Below the pieces are notes generated by a model. That model ran no database searches. It saw only the letters and a program-made list of their open reading frames with translations, and was not told the DNA's origin. The position numbers and the translations under genes were made by a program. Positions 28,838 through 38,138 of a stretch of 64,000 nucleotides of DNA are shown one piece after another. The stretch is from Roseospira marina. GTDB lineage: Bacteria; Pseudomonadota; Alphaproteobacteria; Rhodospirillales; Rhodospirillaceae. The stretch covers positions 43,006 to 107,005 of the forward strand of contig NZ_JACIGJ010000014.1 of the NCBI RefSeq assembly GCF_014197855.1, read 5' to 3'. Within the stretch, counting starts at the first letter, position 1. Each line of letters starts with the position of its first letter.

Positions 28838-30975
28838 GGGTGCGCCTCCGTGGCTGTCGGACGCCGCTCGTCCCCCGATCCGGCGGGCGGACGCATCTTG
28901 ACCAGACGGGGCACGTCGATGATGAGGGCGACGGTGCCGTCGCCCAGAATGGTGGCGCCCGAAAAATCGCGCACATGGGCCAGAATGCGGCCCAGCGACT
29001 TGATGACGGTCTGGTGCTGGCCGACCACCTGGTCGACGACCAGACCGATGCGCGCGCCTTCGGCCGCCGCGACCACGATTTTCTGGTGCGCATCCGGGGG
29101 GGGCTCGGCCTGGAACAGCTCGCGGAGCCAGAGGAACGGCACCAGCGTGTCGCGGATGTTCAGGAAATCGCAGCCGTCCTTGGCCTGACGTGTCGCCGCA
29201 GGCAGTTCGACGCATTCCTCGACCGCCGAGAGCGGGATGACGTAGTGGCCGCGGCCCACGCGCACCAGCAGGCCGTCGATGATGGCCAGGGTCAGCGGCA
29301 GCCGGAGCGTGACGGTCGTGCCCTGACCCGGCGTGCTCGACATTTCAATGGTGCCGCGCAGGCTGTCGATGGTGCGCTTGACGACATCCATGCCCACGCC
29401 GCGCCCGGACACCGCGTTCACCTCGCGGGCGGTCGAAAAGCCTGGATGGAACACGTAGGCGAGCAACTCGCTGTCGGAGAGGACGGCATCGGGAGCCAGC
29501 AGGCCGCGCTCCTCCGCCTTGGCGCGGATCGCGTCGCAGTTCATGCCGCGCCCGTCGTCGCTCACGCGGATCAGGACCTGCGTGCCGGAGTGCGCCGCCG
29601 ACAGATGCACATGGCCGTGCGCGGGCTTGCCGAGGCGCACCCGCTCTTCCGTGGTCTCCAAGCCGTGATCGATGCAGTTTCGAATCAGGTGAACAAGCGG
29701 ATCGTTCAGCCGCTCGATCACCGTCTTGTCGAGTTCGGACTCCTCGCCCTCCATGGTCAGGTCCACGGTCTTCCCGAGGTCGCGGGAGACATCCCGGACC
29801 ACCCGGCGGAAGCGGCCGAACAGGGTGGCGATCGGTACCATACGGATCCCCATCGTGGTTTCCCGCAGGTCCGTGGACAGGCGCTCGATGTCCTCGGCGA
29901 CGTCCCGCAGATGCGGGTTGTCCGTCTCGCCGGACAGGCGGGTCAGCCGCGCCTGGGCAATGACGAGTTCACCCACCAGATCCATCAGGCTGTCCAGCCG
30001 CTCCGCCTGGACACGAATGGTGCTTCGGGCGCCGTCCGTCCCGCCGGCGGCCGCCCCGTTGGCGGTGGCGGTGCCCTGCGCGCGGGCCCGTTGCTCGACC
30101 AGCGCGGACACGACCCGTTCCGAGGACACGTCGCCACTGCCGACGAGAAGTTCGCCCAGCGGCCGCTGGCGTTCCAGCGTCGCGGCGACGGTCGTCGCCG
30201 TGATGTCGCCCCGGTCCACGAGGATTTCACCCAAGCGTTGCGGCACATCGTCCGGTTCGATGGGCTCGATGCGGATGGTGGCGCCGTCGGCGACGAACAA
30301 AAAGATATCGTCGATGGCGGAGCGCGGCTGGTCCGTGGTCAGGAAGATGTCCCAGGCCATATAGCAGGCTTCGGGGTCCATCTCCGCCAAGGGGGGGATG
30401 GCATCGGGCAGGCCGATCGTGATGCACGGCCCCAGGGTCTTCACCTCGTCCAGAAGACGAAGGCAGTTGGTGCCGAACGCCATGACGTCGGGCGCCAGCG
30501 TCAGCCGGATGTGCCACGAGTGCGGGGCGCCCGCCTCGGGCGCGGACGGCGCGGTGTTTTTGGGACGGGCGGCGGTGTCTGCGTCGCTCGGCCCGTCGGG
30601 GGCCTTCTGCCACAGAGCGCCCAGCCGGGCTGTGATCCAGGCCTCGCGCTCTGGCTCGTCTTCGTTCTGGAGAAGGCTTCGGATGTGATCGAGGGAGACC
30701 AGCGTCACTTCCAGTAAGTCCGGCGAGACCGGAGCCTCTCCGTCCCGCACACGTTGAAACGCGTTTTCGACCTGATGCGTGAAGGCGGCGACGTGGTCGA
30801 ACCCGAACACCGCGCCCGATCCCTTGATGGTGTGCAAGGCACGGAATACGCGGTTGATCTGATCGGCATCCTCAGGGCGCGTCTCCAGGTCGAGCAGGCC
30901 GGCCTCAAGCTCCGCCAGGAGGTCGTCCGCTTCGGACAGAAAAACCTCGGCGTTCGGCTGCTGAATGCTGCTCAT
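28834..30975 (-). CDS. cheA: Chemotaxis histidine kinase CheA with two MshEN-like repeats
   Basis: Receptor-coupled kinase (713 residues) that phosphorylates CheY and CheB. P1/HPt has the phosphorylated His48 in ALHTIKGSG. A P2-like domain spans about 155-240. Then come two 24-residue repeats, 247-270 and 272-295, beginning RLGEILVDRGDIT and PLGELLVGSGDVS. The dimerisation region (MDLVGELVIAQARL), the ATPase domain with LIRNCIDHGLE, DDGRGM and GRGVGMDVV, and a CheW-like P5 domain follow. The repeats fit the c-di-GMP-binding MshEN consensus. ATG 30975 has an AGAAGG-type site. Confidence 0.95.
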   Translation of the reverse strand: MSSIQQPNAEVFLSEADDLLAELEAGLLDLETRPEDADQINRVFRALHTIKGSGAVFGFDHVAAFTHQVENAFQRVRDGEAPVSPDLLEVTLVSLDHIRSLLQNEDEPEREAWITARLGALWQKAPDGPSDADTAARPKNTAPSAPEAGAPHSWHIRLTLAPDVMAFGTNCLRLLDEVKTLGPCITIGLPDAIPPLAEMDPEACYMAWDIFLTTDQPRSAIDDIFLFVADGATIRIEPIEPDDVPQRLGEILVDRGDITATTVAATLERQRPLGELLVGSGDVSSERVVSALVEQRARAQGTATANGAAAGGTDGARSTIRVQAERLDSLMDLVGELVIAQARLTRLSGETDNPHLRDVAEDIERLSTDLRETTMGIRMVPIATLFGRFRRVVRDVSRDLGKTVDLTMEGEESELDKTVIERLNDPLVHLIRNCIDHGLETTEERVRLGKPAHGHVHLSAAHSGTQVLIRVSDDGRGMNCDAIRAKAEERGLLAPDAVLSDSELLAYVFHPGFSTAREVNAVSGRGVGMDVVKRTIDSLRGTIEMSSTPGQGTTVTLRLPLTLAIIDGLLVRVGRGHYVIPLSAVEECVELPAATRQAKDGCDFLNIRDTLVPFLWLRELFQAEPPPDAHQKIVVAAAEGARIGLVVDQVVGQHQTVIKSLGRILAHVRDFSGATILGDGTVALIIDVPRLVKMRPPAGSGDERRPTATEAHP

Positions 30976-31021
30976 GGTGGACCTTCTTCCAACCGTTGGG
31001 AGCCTCTGGCCGGCGCTTCTG

Positions 31022-31387
31022 CTAGCCAAGGAATCGTTTGACGACGGCAACCAGTTGTTCGGGTTTGAACGGCTTGACGATCCAGCCGGAGGCACCGGCG
31101 GCTTTGGCCTGCGCCTTTTTCGTCTCGTCGGACTCCGTGGTCAGGAAGACGATCGGCAGGAACTTGTGGGCCGGCGTGGCTCGGATATCCCGAATGAACT
31201 CCAGGCCGTCCTTGTTCGGCATGTTCAGGTCGGTGATCACCATGCCCACAGTGCCCGCGCGCAGCTTGGTCAGCCCGTCGACGCCATCGACGGCGGTGAC
31301 GGTGGCATACCCGGCCCCGTCCAACGTGAAACTGACCATCTGACGGATGCTGGAAGAGTCATCGACCACAAGAACCGTGTTCGCCAT
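31022..31387 (-). CDS. cheY: Chemotaxis response regulator CheY
   Basis: Stand-alone receiver domain (121 residues). The acidic pair is in VLVVDDSSSIRQMV, the phosphoacceptor is Asp53 in MVITDLNMPNKDGLEF, the switch residue is in FLTTES and the conserved lysine is Lys105 in IVKPFKPEQL. Phospho-CheY controls the flagellar switch. ATG 31387 has an AAAGGA site. It lies between the STAS gene and cheA, an order seen in other alphaproteobacterial che operons. Confidence 0.95.
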   Translation of the reverse strand: MANTVLVVDDSSSIRQMVSFTLDGAGYATVTAVDGVDGLTKLRAGTVGMVITDLNMPNKDGLEFIRDIRATPAHKFLPIVFLTTESDETKKAQAKAAGASGWIVKPFKPEQLVAVVKRFLG

Positions 31388-31413
31388 GATAACGTGCGTC
31401 CTTTTTGTAATGT

Positions 31414-31806
31414 TCAGTGCCCGGACCAGAAGGGATTGAGCCACCCCTGTTCCGGGCCATCGGGGTGCGCAAAACCGCCCGAGATCAGGGCGCTGGCGAG
31501 AGCGCCGCTGGCCGGTGCGGCCAGGACGACCGGGCGGCCGGCATCCTGGCCACCGGCGCGCGCGGCCAGAAGGATTTGCAGGAAGGTCAGATCGGCCTCG
31601 GTCACGGCGCGGCAGTCGACGACCACGCGTTTGGCGTCCGGCGTGCTCAGGGCCGCCAGGAGGCGGGCGCGGATGGCGCCGGCCTCCGCAATGCCGCAGG
31701 CGCCTTCGAACGGCACAACGATGTCGCCGGCGGCCGGCAGGGCGGGACGGGAGATGGTGGCACCATCGGATGACTCCGGGGTGGTTTGGTTCGGTGATTC
31801 CAGCAT
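31414..31806 (-). CDS. STAS-domain protein heading the che operon
   Basis: Small protein (130 residues) with one STAS-like domain: DIVVPFEGACGIAEAGAIRARLL, then VVVDCRAVTEADLTFLQILLAA. In anti-sigma antagonists the second motif reads D-S-S-G with a phosphorylatable serine; here it aligns as D-L-T-F, with threonine at the phosphosite. It is the first gene of the che operon and likely co-transcribed with cheY. Role is unknown: it may bind a partner of the signalling array. ATG 31806 is preceded by GAGGG. Confidence 0.8.
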   Translation of the reverse strand: MLESPNQTTPESSDGATISRPALPAAGDIVVPFEGACGIAEAGAIRARLLAALSTPDAKRVVVDCRAVTEADLTFLQILLAARAGGQDAGRPVVLAAPASGALASALISGGFAHPDGPEQGWLNPFWSGH

Positions 31807-32680
31807 TGGTGCCCTCGATCGTTCGGCGTGGGCAGGGGCGGATGGCTCTGCCCCCGCAGCGGGCTACTACTGACCGGCGCCGTTTGTCTCTTGGCGCCGA
31901 CTCGACTTCGGCTTTGTTTTTCAAGGGAAATGAAAAAACAAAAAAGATAAATTTATTAGCACTCTGTATGAATTACAAGGGGCATGGATGTTCTCTTTAT
32001 GATCCAAGTTTTATTGTGTTTTACATTTCTTCGCTAAATCATATTTGTTGACAATGGAGTTCATTAACGGACAGTGGAGTGAATATTCTGATCGTGTGTT
32101 TCTGGCTCGGTTCGAAACGAAAGGCGATAGGCTGTAGGTGCGGAGAAGAGTGTGGGTCTTTATGCGTAATGCTGTCACAGTGCCCATAACAACTTTTCTC
32201 TCATTTATCCAGGCATTGAGCATAAGACATGGTTATACCTGCGCGATTGTTGGTACAAGCGCGCTTGATGTATGGCTTTGGTTATGGTGCATAACAGGAT
32301 GGTTGAGAAACCGGCGCCTAACTTACTGAAGAGAAGTCTAAAAAGCCGTGTCATGATGACCGAGCACGAGGCGCGTTTTGATTTATATGCGTCGCGTGAA
32401 CATCTTATAGTGTGAGCGGGGAGGTCTGTGCGCTGCGCATACCTAAACGATTCAACAGCTTTGGCGCGCGCCCGGTCCTGAGTTCGCGATCTGGTCTGCG
32501 CCGAATCGCGCACGTTCGCCACACGGCCGTTCAGGGGATCCGCATGGTTCATATGGCGAACGATATAGGTGCACGCTCAGATAAGGCGACGGCCCGATTC
32601 TGGGGGGCGATCGTCGCCGGACGCGCGCGTCACGTATCAACCCCGAGGGATTTGGCGGATTGTCCGCAGGCTCGGCGGAT
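31807..32680. other. Gene-free AT-rich region upstream of the che operon
   Basis: About 870 bases without a credible gene. From roughly 31910 to 32410 the base composition drops sharply to AT-rich, unlike everything around it. Short open frames on both strands (60-70 codons) lack ribosome sites and family resemblance. A weak minus-strand promoter candidate (TTGTAA, then TAATAA about 15 bases on, near 31958-31979) could drive the che operon. It could be acquired DNA, a regulatory region or a decayed gene. Confidence 0.55.
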
Positions 32681-33322
32681 CTACCGGGCCAAGACGATGC
32701 GCGGGGCTTCGTCGGTCACGTGGCGCACCACCCAGTCGTAATAGACGAACCCGTTCGGCCCCGACTGGATGTCCTGCGCGTTGTGCTGCAAGACACTGGC
32801 GTTGGTCGCCACGCGCATCTTGCCGCGCGTGTCCATGCCGGCGGCGAGGAGGCGTTCCTTGTTGGCGTCCGTCAGGCCGTGGGTACGGACGATCATCAGG
32901 CCGTCGGCGCGCGAAATGATGGCGATGACCCGGGCGTTGGAGCGCAGGAAGTAATAGCTTTCGTCGCCTTCGACGTGGCCGGTGGTCTGATAGAACACGC
33001 GGAACCGGCCGGAGCCCTCGTGTTCCACGGACTGGAAACCGGGGTAGCGTGTCAGGTCGGTGCGGATGTTCTCGACCTTTTCGGCGATTTCCGCCTCGGA
33101 CAGCTTGCCCTCGCGGATGTCGGACCAGAGCGGCGCCCAGGTCAGGGTGCCCTTGTAGGTCAGTCCGAACGCGCCGTCGCGGTTGATGCGCACCTCGACC
33201 AGGAAGTCGTCGGGCACGTAACAACTGGCCACCAGCGGGATCACCAGCAGCACCGCGGCAAGGGCCCGCAGCGCAATCGCCGCCCGGGTCCTCAGCCCAC
33301 CTCGCCCTTGGCTTCGTGCCAT
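32681..33322 (-). CDS. Conserved-type lipoprotein of unknown function
   Basis: Predicted lipoprotein of 213 residues. The signal peptide ends in LVASC with the lipidated cysteine at residue 34. The mature part starts VPDDFLVEVRINRDGAFGLTYKGTL, typical of a small beta-rich periplasmic domain, and contains RFRVFYQTTGHVEGDESYYF. No enzymatic motif is recognised. ATG 33322 overlaps the end of mazG by 31 bases; no better start is seen closer to the hydrophobic core. It is probably co-transcribed with mazG. Confidence 0.8.
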   Translation of the reverse strand: MARSQGRGGLRTRAAIALRALAAVLLVIPLVASCYVPDDFLVEVRINRDGAFGLTYKGTLTWAPLWSDIREGKLSEAEIAEKVENIRTDLTRYPGFQSVEHEGSGRFRVFYQTTGHVEGDESYYFLRSNARVIAIISRADGLMIVRTHGLTDANKERLLAAGMDTRGKMRVATNASVLQHNAQDIQSGPNGFVYYDWVVRHVTDEAPRIVLAR

Positions 33323-34119
33323 AGCGCTTCCATCTCCTCAAGCGAGGCGTCGGTCGCCTCGCGGCCCGTGGCCGCCAGCCGCGATTCGAGGTAGCGGAAC
33401 CGGCGTTCGAACTTCGTGTTCGTGTGCCGCAGGGCCGATTCGGCATCGACGGAGAGCTTACGGGCGAGTTGGACACAGGTAAACATCAGGTCGCCGACCT
33501 CGTCCGTCACGCGCTCCTTGGGGGCCCCGGCGTTGACCTCGGCACGGACCTCGTCCAGTTCCTCCTGAACCTTGTCGAGCAGCCGGTTCGGATCGGGCCA
33601 GTCGAACCCCACCCGGGCCACGCGCTGGCCGATCTTCTGCGATCGGACCGTGGCGGGCAGCCCGACCGTCAGGCCGTCCAGCACGCCGGTATGCGCCTTG
33701 GCGGCGCGCTCCGCCTGCTTTAGGGCCTCCCAGGCTTCGGTCTGGGCGGCGGCGTCGGCAATCGCCGCGTCGCCCCCGAAAATATGCGGATGGCGCCGCT
33801 CCATCTTGTCGGCGATGGCCGCCACCACATCGGCGAAGGTAAAGTGCCCGGCCTCTTGCGCCATGCGAGCGTGAAACACCACCTGAAAGAGAAGGTCGCC
33901 GAGTTCGTCCTTCAGGTCCTCCATGTGGCCGCGTTCGATGGCGTCGGCGACCTCATAGGCTTCCTCCAGCGTATGCGGCGCGATGGAGGCGAAGGTCTGC
34001 GCTAGGTCCCAGGGGCACCCGCCCTCCGGGGTGCGCAACCGGGCCATGATCGCCAGCAATCGCTCAAGGTCGCCGGGTGAAGCAGGCGAGGGTACGGGGG
34101 GCGTGTGATCGTCGGTCAT
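33292..34119 (-). CDS. mazG: Nucleoside triphosphate pyrophosphohydrolase MazG
   Basis: Housecleaning hydrolase (275 residues) that degrades NTPs to NMP and pyrophosphate and affects (p)ppGpp levels. Two MazG domains are visible. The first has GCPWDLAQTFASIAPHTLEE, EEAYEVADAIE and DELGDLLFQVVFHA; the second has KVQEELDEVRAE and DEVGDLMFTCVQLARKL. These E-x-x-E and E-x-x-D sets bind magnesium. ATG 34119 gives the usual short N-terminus; the longer upstream frame is a shadow. It is divergent from rpoZ. Confidence 0.93.
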   Translation of the reverse strand: MTDDHTPPVPSPASPGDLERLLAIMARLRTPEGGCPWDLAQTFASIAPHTLEEAYEVADAIERGHMEDLKDELGDLLFQVVFHARMAQEAGHFTFADVVAAIADKMERRHPHIFGGDAAIADAAAQTEAWEALKQAERAAKAHTGVLDGLTVGLPATVRSQKIGQRVARVGFDWPDPNRLLDKVQEELDEVRAEVNAGAPKERVTDEVGDLMFTCVQLARKLSVDAESALRHTNTKFERRFRYLESRLAATGREATDASLEEMEALWHEAKGEVG

Positions 34120-34237
34120 GCGCTCTGGCGTACCGGCTTCGTCGGGCGAGCGCAAGCGCGCCGCCACCGTCGGTCGCTTGTGCGCAGCACCGGCGCCGGA
34201 CGCCGGAACGGACCCGGCACAATTCGCCACGCCGCGC

Positions 34238-34266
34238 TTGCGGCGCTGCGGGAGACCGACTATATA
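34238..34266 (+). promoter_or_regulatory. Likely sigma-70-type promoter of rpoZ
   Basis: TTGCGG at 34238-34243 and TATATA at 34261-34266 are separated by exactly 17 bases. A start site near 34273 would leave a leader of about 30 bases before the rpoZ ATG, which has a GGGAG site. Confidence 0.6.
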
Positions 34267-34302
34267 GCTTGGTTCGATTGAATTTTTCCTCGGGAGAACA
34301 CG

Positions 34303-34746
34303 ATGGCGCGCGTCACCGTCGAAGATTGCATTGAGCGGATTCCGAACCGGTTCGAACTGGTGCTGTTGGCCGCCCAGCGGGCGCGCGACATCGCCGCGGG
34401 CAGCCCGCTGACCATGGACCGGGACAACGACAAGAACCCGGTGGTCGCCCTGCGCGAAATCGCGGAGCGGACGGTGGTTGAGGACGACCTGACCAATGGC
34501 CTCATCACCGGCCTGCAGAAGCACGTCGAAACCGACGAGCCCGAAGAGGACGAGTTCGACGCCCTGGCCGCGCAGCGCCAGATTCCGTCCGACGCGCGCG
34601 ACGCGGCCAACGAGGCGGAAGAGGTGTTCGCCGACGGCCTGACCGTGCACGGCGACGGTGGCGAGGCCGAGGACGCGACGCCCGCGCAGGCGGTTGCGGT
34701 GGACGAGGCCGAGGCGGACGAGCGGGGCTTCCCGGAGGAGTCCTGA
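34303..34746 (+). CDS. rpoZ: RNA polymerase omega subunit
   Basis: Omega subunit (147 residues), which helps assemble RNA polymerase and is part of the (p)ppGpp-binding site. The conserved core is [31 protein letters not shown] and [11 protein letters not shown]. After about residue 75 the protein runs into a long acidic tail rich in Glu, Asp and Ala, giving it more length than the usual 90-130. Directly upstream of the rsh gene, as in many alphaproteobacteria. Confidence 0.96.
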   Translation: MARVTVEDCIERIPNRFELVLLAAQRARDIAAGSPLTMDRDNDKNPVVALREIAERTVVEDDLTNGLITGLQKHVETDEPEEDEFDALAAQRQIPSDARDAANEAEEVFADGLTVHGDGGEAEDATPAQAVAVDEAEADERGFPEES

Positions 34747-34948
34747 TCGGCGCCATGGCAGGGTGTAGGGCAGGCTGCGGGGCAGGGCGCGGCGCGCCCG
34801 AGCGGCTGGACCCCCGGGGCGTGTCCGCGACGTCAGACAGGATGGCAGGCCCCCCACGCGCGGCGGCGCGTGATCAGATCCGAGTGGAACGCCCACGCCC
34901 GGTGGGGCGATCCCTTCGTCGCGACTCGGCGGACGGGAGGGCGGCCTC

Positions 34949-37099
34949 ATGATGCGGCAAGTCGAGTTGGTCGAACGCGTGGCGGCGTACGACCCCAACG
35001 CGGATGAGGGCATCCTTAACAAGGCGTATGTGTATGCCGTGAAGATGCACGGTTCGCAGCTGCGCGCCTCGGGGGATCCGTACTTTTCCCATCCGGTCGA
35101 AGTGGCCGGCATACTCACGAACTACAAGCTGGACAGCGCCTCGATCGTCACGGCGCTGCTGCACGACGTCGTCGAGGACACCGACGCCTCCCTCGACGAC
35201 ATCAAGCGGAACTTCGGGGCGGAAGTCGCCACCCTGGTCGACGGCGTCACCAAGCTGGCCAAGATCAAGCTGGCCCCCAGCGGCAGTACGCGCGAGGCGG
35301 AGAACTTCCGTCGGCTGGTGCTGGCCATGTCCAACGATATCCGCGTGCTGCTGGTCAAGCTGGCCGACCGGCTGCACAACATGCGCACGCTGCATTTCAT
35401 CAAGAAGCCGGAAAAGCGCCAGCGCATCGCCCTGGAGACGATGGAGATCTACGCGCCGCTTGCCGAACGCATCGGCATGCACGAGATCAAGGACGAACTC
35501 CAGGACCTGGCCTTCAAGCAGATCCATCCCGACGCTCGGGATTCCATCCTGGCCCGCCTGGAGTACCTGCGGTCCCACGGCGGTGAACTGGTGCCGGTGA
35601 TCGTGGACGAACTGCGCCAGGTCATCTCCGAACAGGGCTTGCAGGCGCAGATCGCCGGCCGTGAGAAAAGCGCCTACTCGATCTGGAAGAAGATGCGGGA
35701 CAAGGATGTCGGGTTCGAGCAGCTCGCCGACATCATGGCCTTCCGGGTCATGGTCGAGTCCCTGGAGGACTGCTATCGGGCGTTGGGCGTCATCCACGCG
35801 CACTATCGCATGGTGCCGGATCGGTTCAAGGACTACATCTCGACCCCGAAGGCCAACGGCTACCAGTCCATCCACACCGCCGTGCTGGGGCCGCGCAATC
35901 AGCGCATCGAGGTCCAGATCCGCACGCACGACATGCACGAGGTCGCGGAACGCGGGGTGGCCGCGCACTGGTCCTACAAGCAGGGCCGCCACGAGCCGCT
36001 GGATGGCACGCAGTACCGCTGGCTGCGCGAGCTGATCGAGATTCTGGAGCACACCAGCAGCCCCGACGAGTTCCTGGAACACACCAAGCTGGCGATGTAC
36101 CAGGATCAGGTGTTCTGCTTCACGCCGAAGGGGGACGTCATCAACCTGCCCGCCGGCGGTACGCCCGTGGACTTCGCCTATGCGGTCCACACCGACGTCG
36201 GCAACAAGTGCGCCGGGGCCAAGGTGAACGGCCGGCTGGTGCCGCTGCGCCACGTGCTCAACAACGGCGACCAAGTGGAGATCGCGACCAGCAAGACCCA
36301 GACGCCGTCGCCGGACTGGGAGCACTTCGTCGTCTCCGGCAAGGCGCGGGCGCAGATTCGCCGCTTCATCCGCCTGAAACAGCGCGAGCAGTACCAGGAC
36401 CTGGGCCGGCAGATGCTGGTCAAGGAGTTCAGCCGCGCCGGCGAAACCTACACAGAGAAGGGGCTGGAGGGTGTTCTGGGGCGGTTCCGGGCGCCGACTC
36501 TGGAGGACCTGTGCGCCGAGGTCGGGGCCGGTACGATCGCCGCCCGCGACGTGGTGACGGCGGTCTATCCCGGCATCAAGACCGCGCCGCGCCTGCCGCG
36601 CGTTCTCCCCACTCTGGGCAAGGGCTGGACCCGGTCCAAGCCCGACCGCGACGCCATTCCGATCAAGGGCCTGATTCCGGGGATGGCGATCCACTACGCG
36701 CGCTGCTGCCACCCGCTGCCGGGTGATCGCATCGTGGGCATCGTGCACACGGGCCGCGGGGTGACCATCCACACCATCGATTGCGACCAGCTCGAACAGT
36801 TCCAGGACACGCCGGAACGCTGGCTGGATCTAAGCTGGGACGAGGACGCCACGGTCAACGCCCACACCGGCCGGCTGAGCGTGGTGGTGGGGAATCATCA
36901 GGGGTCCCTGGCCGAACTGACCACGGTGATCGCCAAGAATCTGGGCAACATCAGCAATCTGAAGATCACGGGGCGGACCGCCGATTTTTTCGATATGATC
37001 ATCGACGTCGAAGTCCGGGACGTGCGGCACCTGACCAACATCATCGCGGCCCTGCGGGCGTCGAACGCCGTCAATTCGGTGGAGCGGTCGCGTCGGTAG
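34949..37099 (+). CDS. rsh: Bifunctional (p)ppGpp synthetase/hydrolase (Rsh)
   Basis: RelA/SpoT homologue (716 residues) that makes and degrades the stringent alarmone. The hydrolase HD domain has His48 in FSHPVEVAGIL and the His72-Asp73 pair in LLHDVVEDT, so it looks intact. The synthetase domain carries RFKDYISTPKANGYQSIHT. TGS (VFCFTPKGDVINLPAG) and C-terminal ACT domains (VVVGNHQGSLAELTTVIA) are present. Two adjacent ATGs open the frame after a GGAGGG site. This is likely the only long Rsh of the cell, as is usual in alphaproteobacteria. Confidence 0.96.
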   Translation: MMRQVELVERVAAYDPNADEGILNKAYVYAVKMHGSQLRASGDPYFSHPVEVAGILTNYKLDSASIVTALLHDVVEDTDASLDDIKRNFGAEVATLVDGVTKLAKIKLAPSGSTREAENFRRLVLAMSNDIRVLLVKLADRLHNMRTLHFIKKPEKRQRIALETMEIYAPLAERIGMHEIKDELQDLAFKQIHPDARDSILARLEYLRSHGGELVPVIVDELRQVISEQGLQAQIAGREKSAYSIWKKMRDKDVGFEQLADIMAFRVMVESLEDCYRALGVIHAHYRMVPDRFKDYISTPKANGYQSIHTAVLGPRNQRIEVQIRTHDMHEVAERGVAAHWSYKQGRHEPLDGTQYRWLRELIEILEHTSSPDEFLEHTKLAMYQDQVFCFTPKGDVINLPAGGTPVDFAYAVHTDVGNKCAGAKVNGRLVPLRHVLNNGDQVEIATSKTQTPSPDWEHFVVSGKARAQIRRFIRLKQREQYQDLGRQMLVKEFSRAGETYTEKGLEGVLGRFRAPTLEDLCAEVGAGTIAARDVVTAVYPGIKTAPRLPRVLPTLGKGWTRSKPDRDAIPIKGLIPGMAIHYARCCHPLPGDRIVGIVHTGRGVTIHTIDCDQLEQFQDTPERWLDLSWDEDATVNAHTGRLSVVVGNHQGSLAELTTVIAKNLGNISNLKITGRTADFFDMIIDVEVRDVRHLTNIIAALRASNAVNSVERSRR

Positions 37100-37242
37100 G
37101 GGGCCCGTGAGGTGCCCGCACGTTGATCGCGGCGGGGCGCGCTCCATATCCGGCGCGCGTGACTGCGTGCGGCTGCCCGATGGAAGCCACAAAGACACCC
37201 AAAAAAAGATCCCCTGATAAAACCACCACGAAGGTCTGTCCG

Positions 37243-38031
37243 ATGAGCACCGGTTCCCGTTCCGCGTCCGCGCTTCGTCTGGGCGTCAACATCGACCACG
37301 TCGCCACCATCCGGAACGCCCGGGGCGGCCTCGCGCCCGACCCGCTGCGCGCGGCCCTCATCGCGGCCGAGGCGGGGGCCGACGGCATCACCGCGCATCT
37401 GCGCGAGGACCGGCGCCACATCTCCGATCACGACATCGCGCGCCTCAGCCGAGAGCTGGACCTGCCGCTGAACCTGGAGATGGCGGCGACCGCCGAGATG
37501 CTGGACATCGCCCTGCGTCACCGTCCGCACGCCGCCTGCATCGTGCCGGAGCGCCGCGAGGAGCGCACCACCGAGGGCGGTCTGGACGCCGCCGGTCAAC
37601 AGGCGCATCTGGCGCCGATCGTGGCGGCGCTTGGCGACGCGGGCATCCGCGTCTCGCTGTTCATCGAGCCTGCGCCGCACCAGATCGAGGCCGCCGTGGC
37701 GTTGGGCGCGCCGGTGGTGGAACTGCATACGGGGACCTACTGCGACGCCATGGGGGAGGCCCGCTTGGTGGAACTGGAGCGCCTGCGGGCCGCCGCGCAG
37801 CTTGGGGCGCGGCATGGCCTGGAGATCCACGCCGGGCACGGGCTCGCCTACGACACCGTGGGCCCCATCGCGGCCATGCCGGAGATCCGCGAGCTCAACA
37901 TCGGCCATTTCCTGGTGGGCGAGGCCATCTTTGTCGGCCTGCATGCATCGATCCAGCGGATGCGCGCTTTGATGGATGAGGCCCGGCCCGATGGTCCCCG
38001 CGAACGGGCCGCCGCGTCCGGCCAATCTTGA
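37243..38031 (+). CDS. pdxJ: Pyridoxine 5'-phosphate synthase PdxJ
   Basis: TIM-barrel enzyme (262 residues) that condenses 1-deoxyxylulose 5-phosphate with 3-amino-2-oxopropyl phosphate to pyridoxine 5'-phosphate. Family motifs are [37 protein letters not shown] and [20 protein letters not shown] 37243 gives a normal N-terminus; the in-frame codons upstream are unlike the family. In many relatives acpS follows; here lepB follows directly. Confidence 0.95.
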   Translation: MSTGSRSASALRLGVNIDHVATIRNARGGLAPDPLRAALIAAEAGADGITAHLREDRRHISDHDIARLSRELDLPLNLEMAATAEMLDIALRHRPHAACIVPERREERTTEGGLDAAGQQAHLAPIVAALGDAGIRVSLFIEPAPHQIEAAVALGAPVVELHTGTYCDAMGEARLVELERLRAAAQLGARHGLEIHAGHGLAYDTVGPIAAMPEIRELNIGHFLVGEAIFVGLHASIQRMRALMDEARPDGPRERAAASGQS

Positions 38032-38138
38032 CTTTGAGGGGAGGGGCTGTCTTGATCGGCGCGCGTTGGAACGGAGCGGATCGTACGAAGAGCGATGCGG
38101 CGCGTTCCCAGAATTCCGAGGGGTGCGCGAGCGGCTTC

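Noticed and set aside
32011..32329. Two short frames (63 and 70 codons) on opposite strands in the AT-rich island
   Set aside because: No ribosome site, no family resemblance, and they overlap each other; AT-rich chance frames are likely.
34120..35118. Long N-terminal extension of mazG
   Set aside because: It runs antisense through rpoZ and the start of rsh; the MazG fold begins just after ATG 34119.
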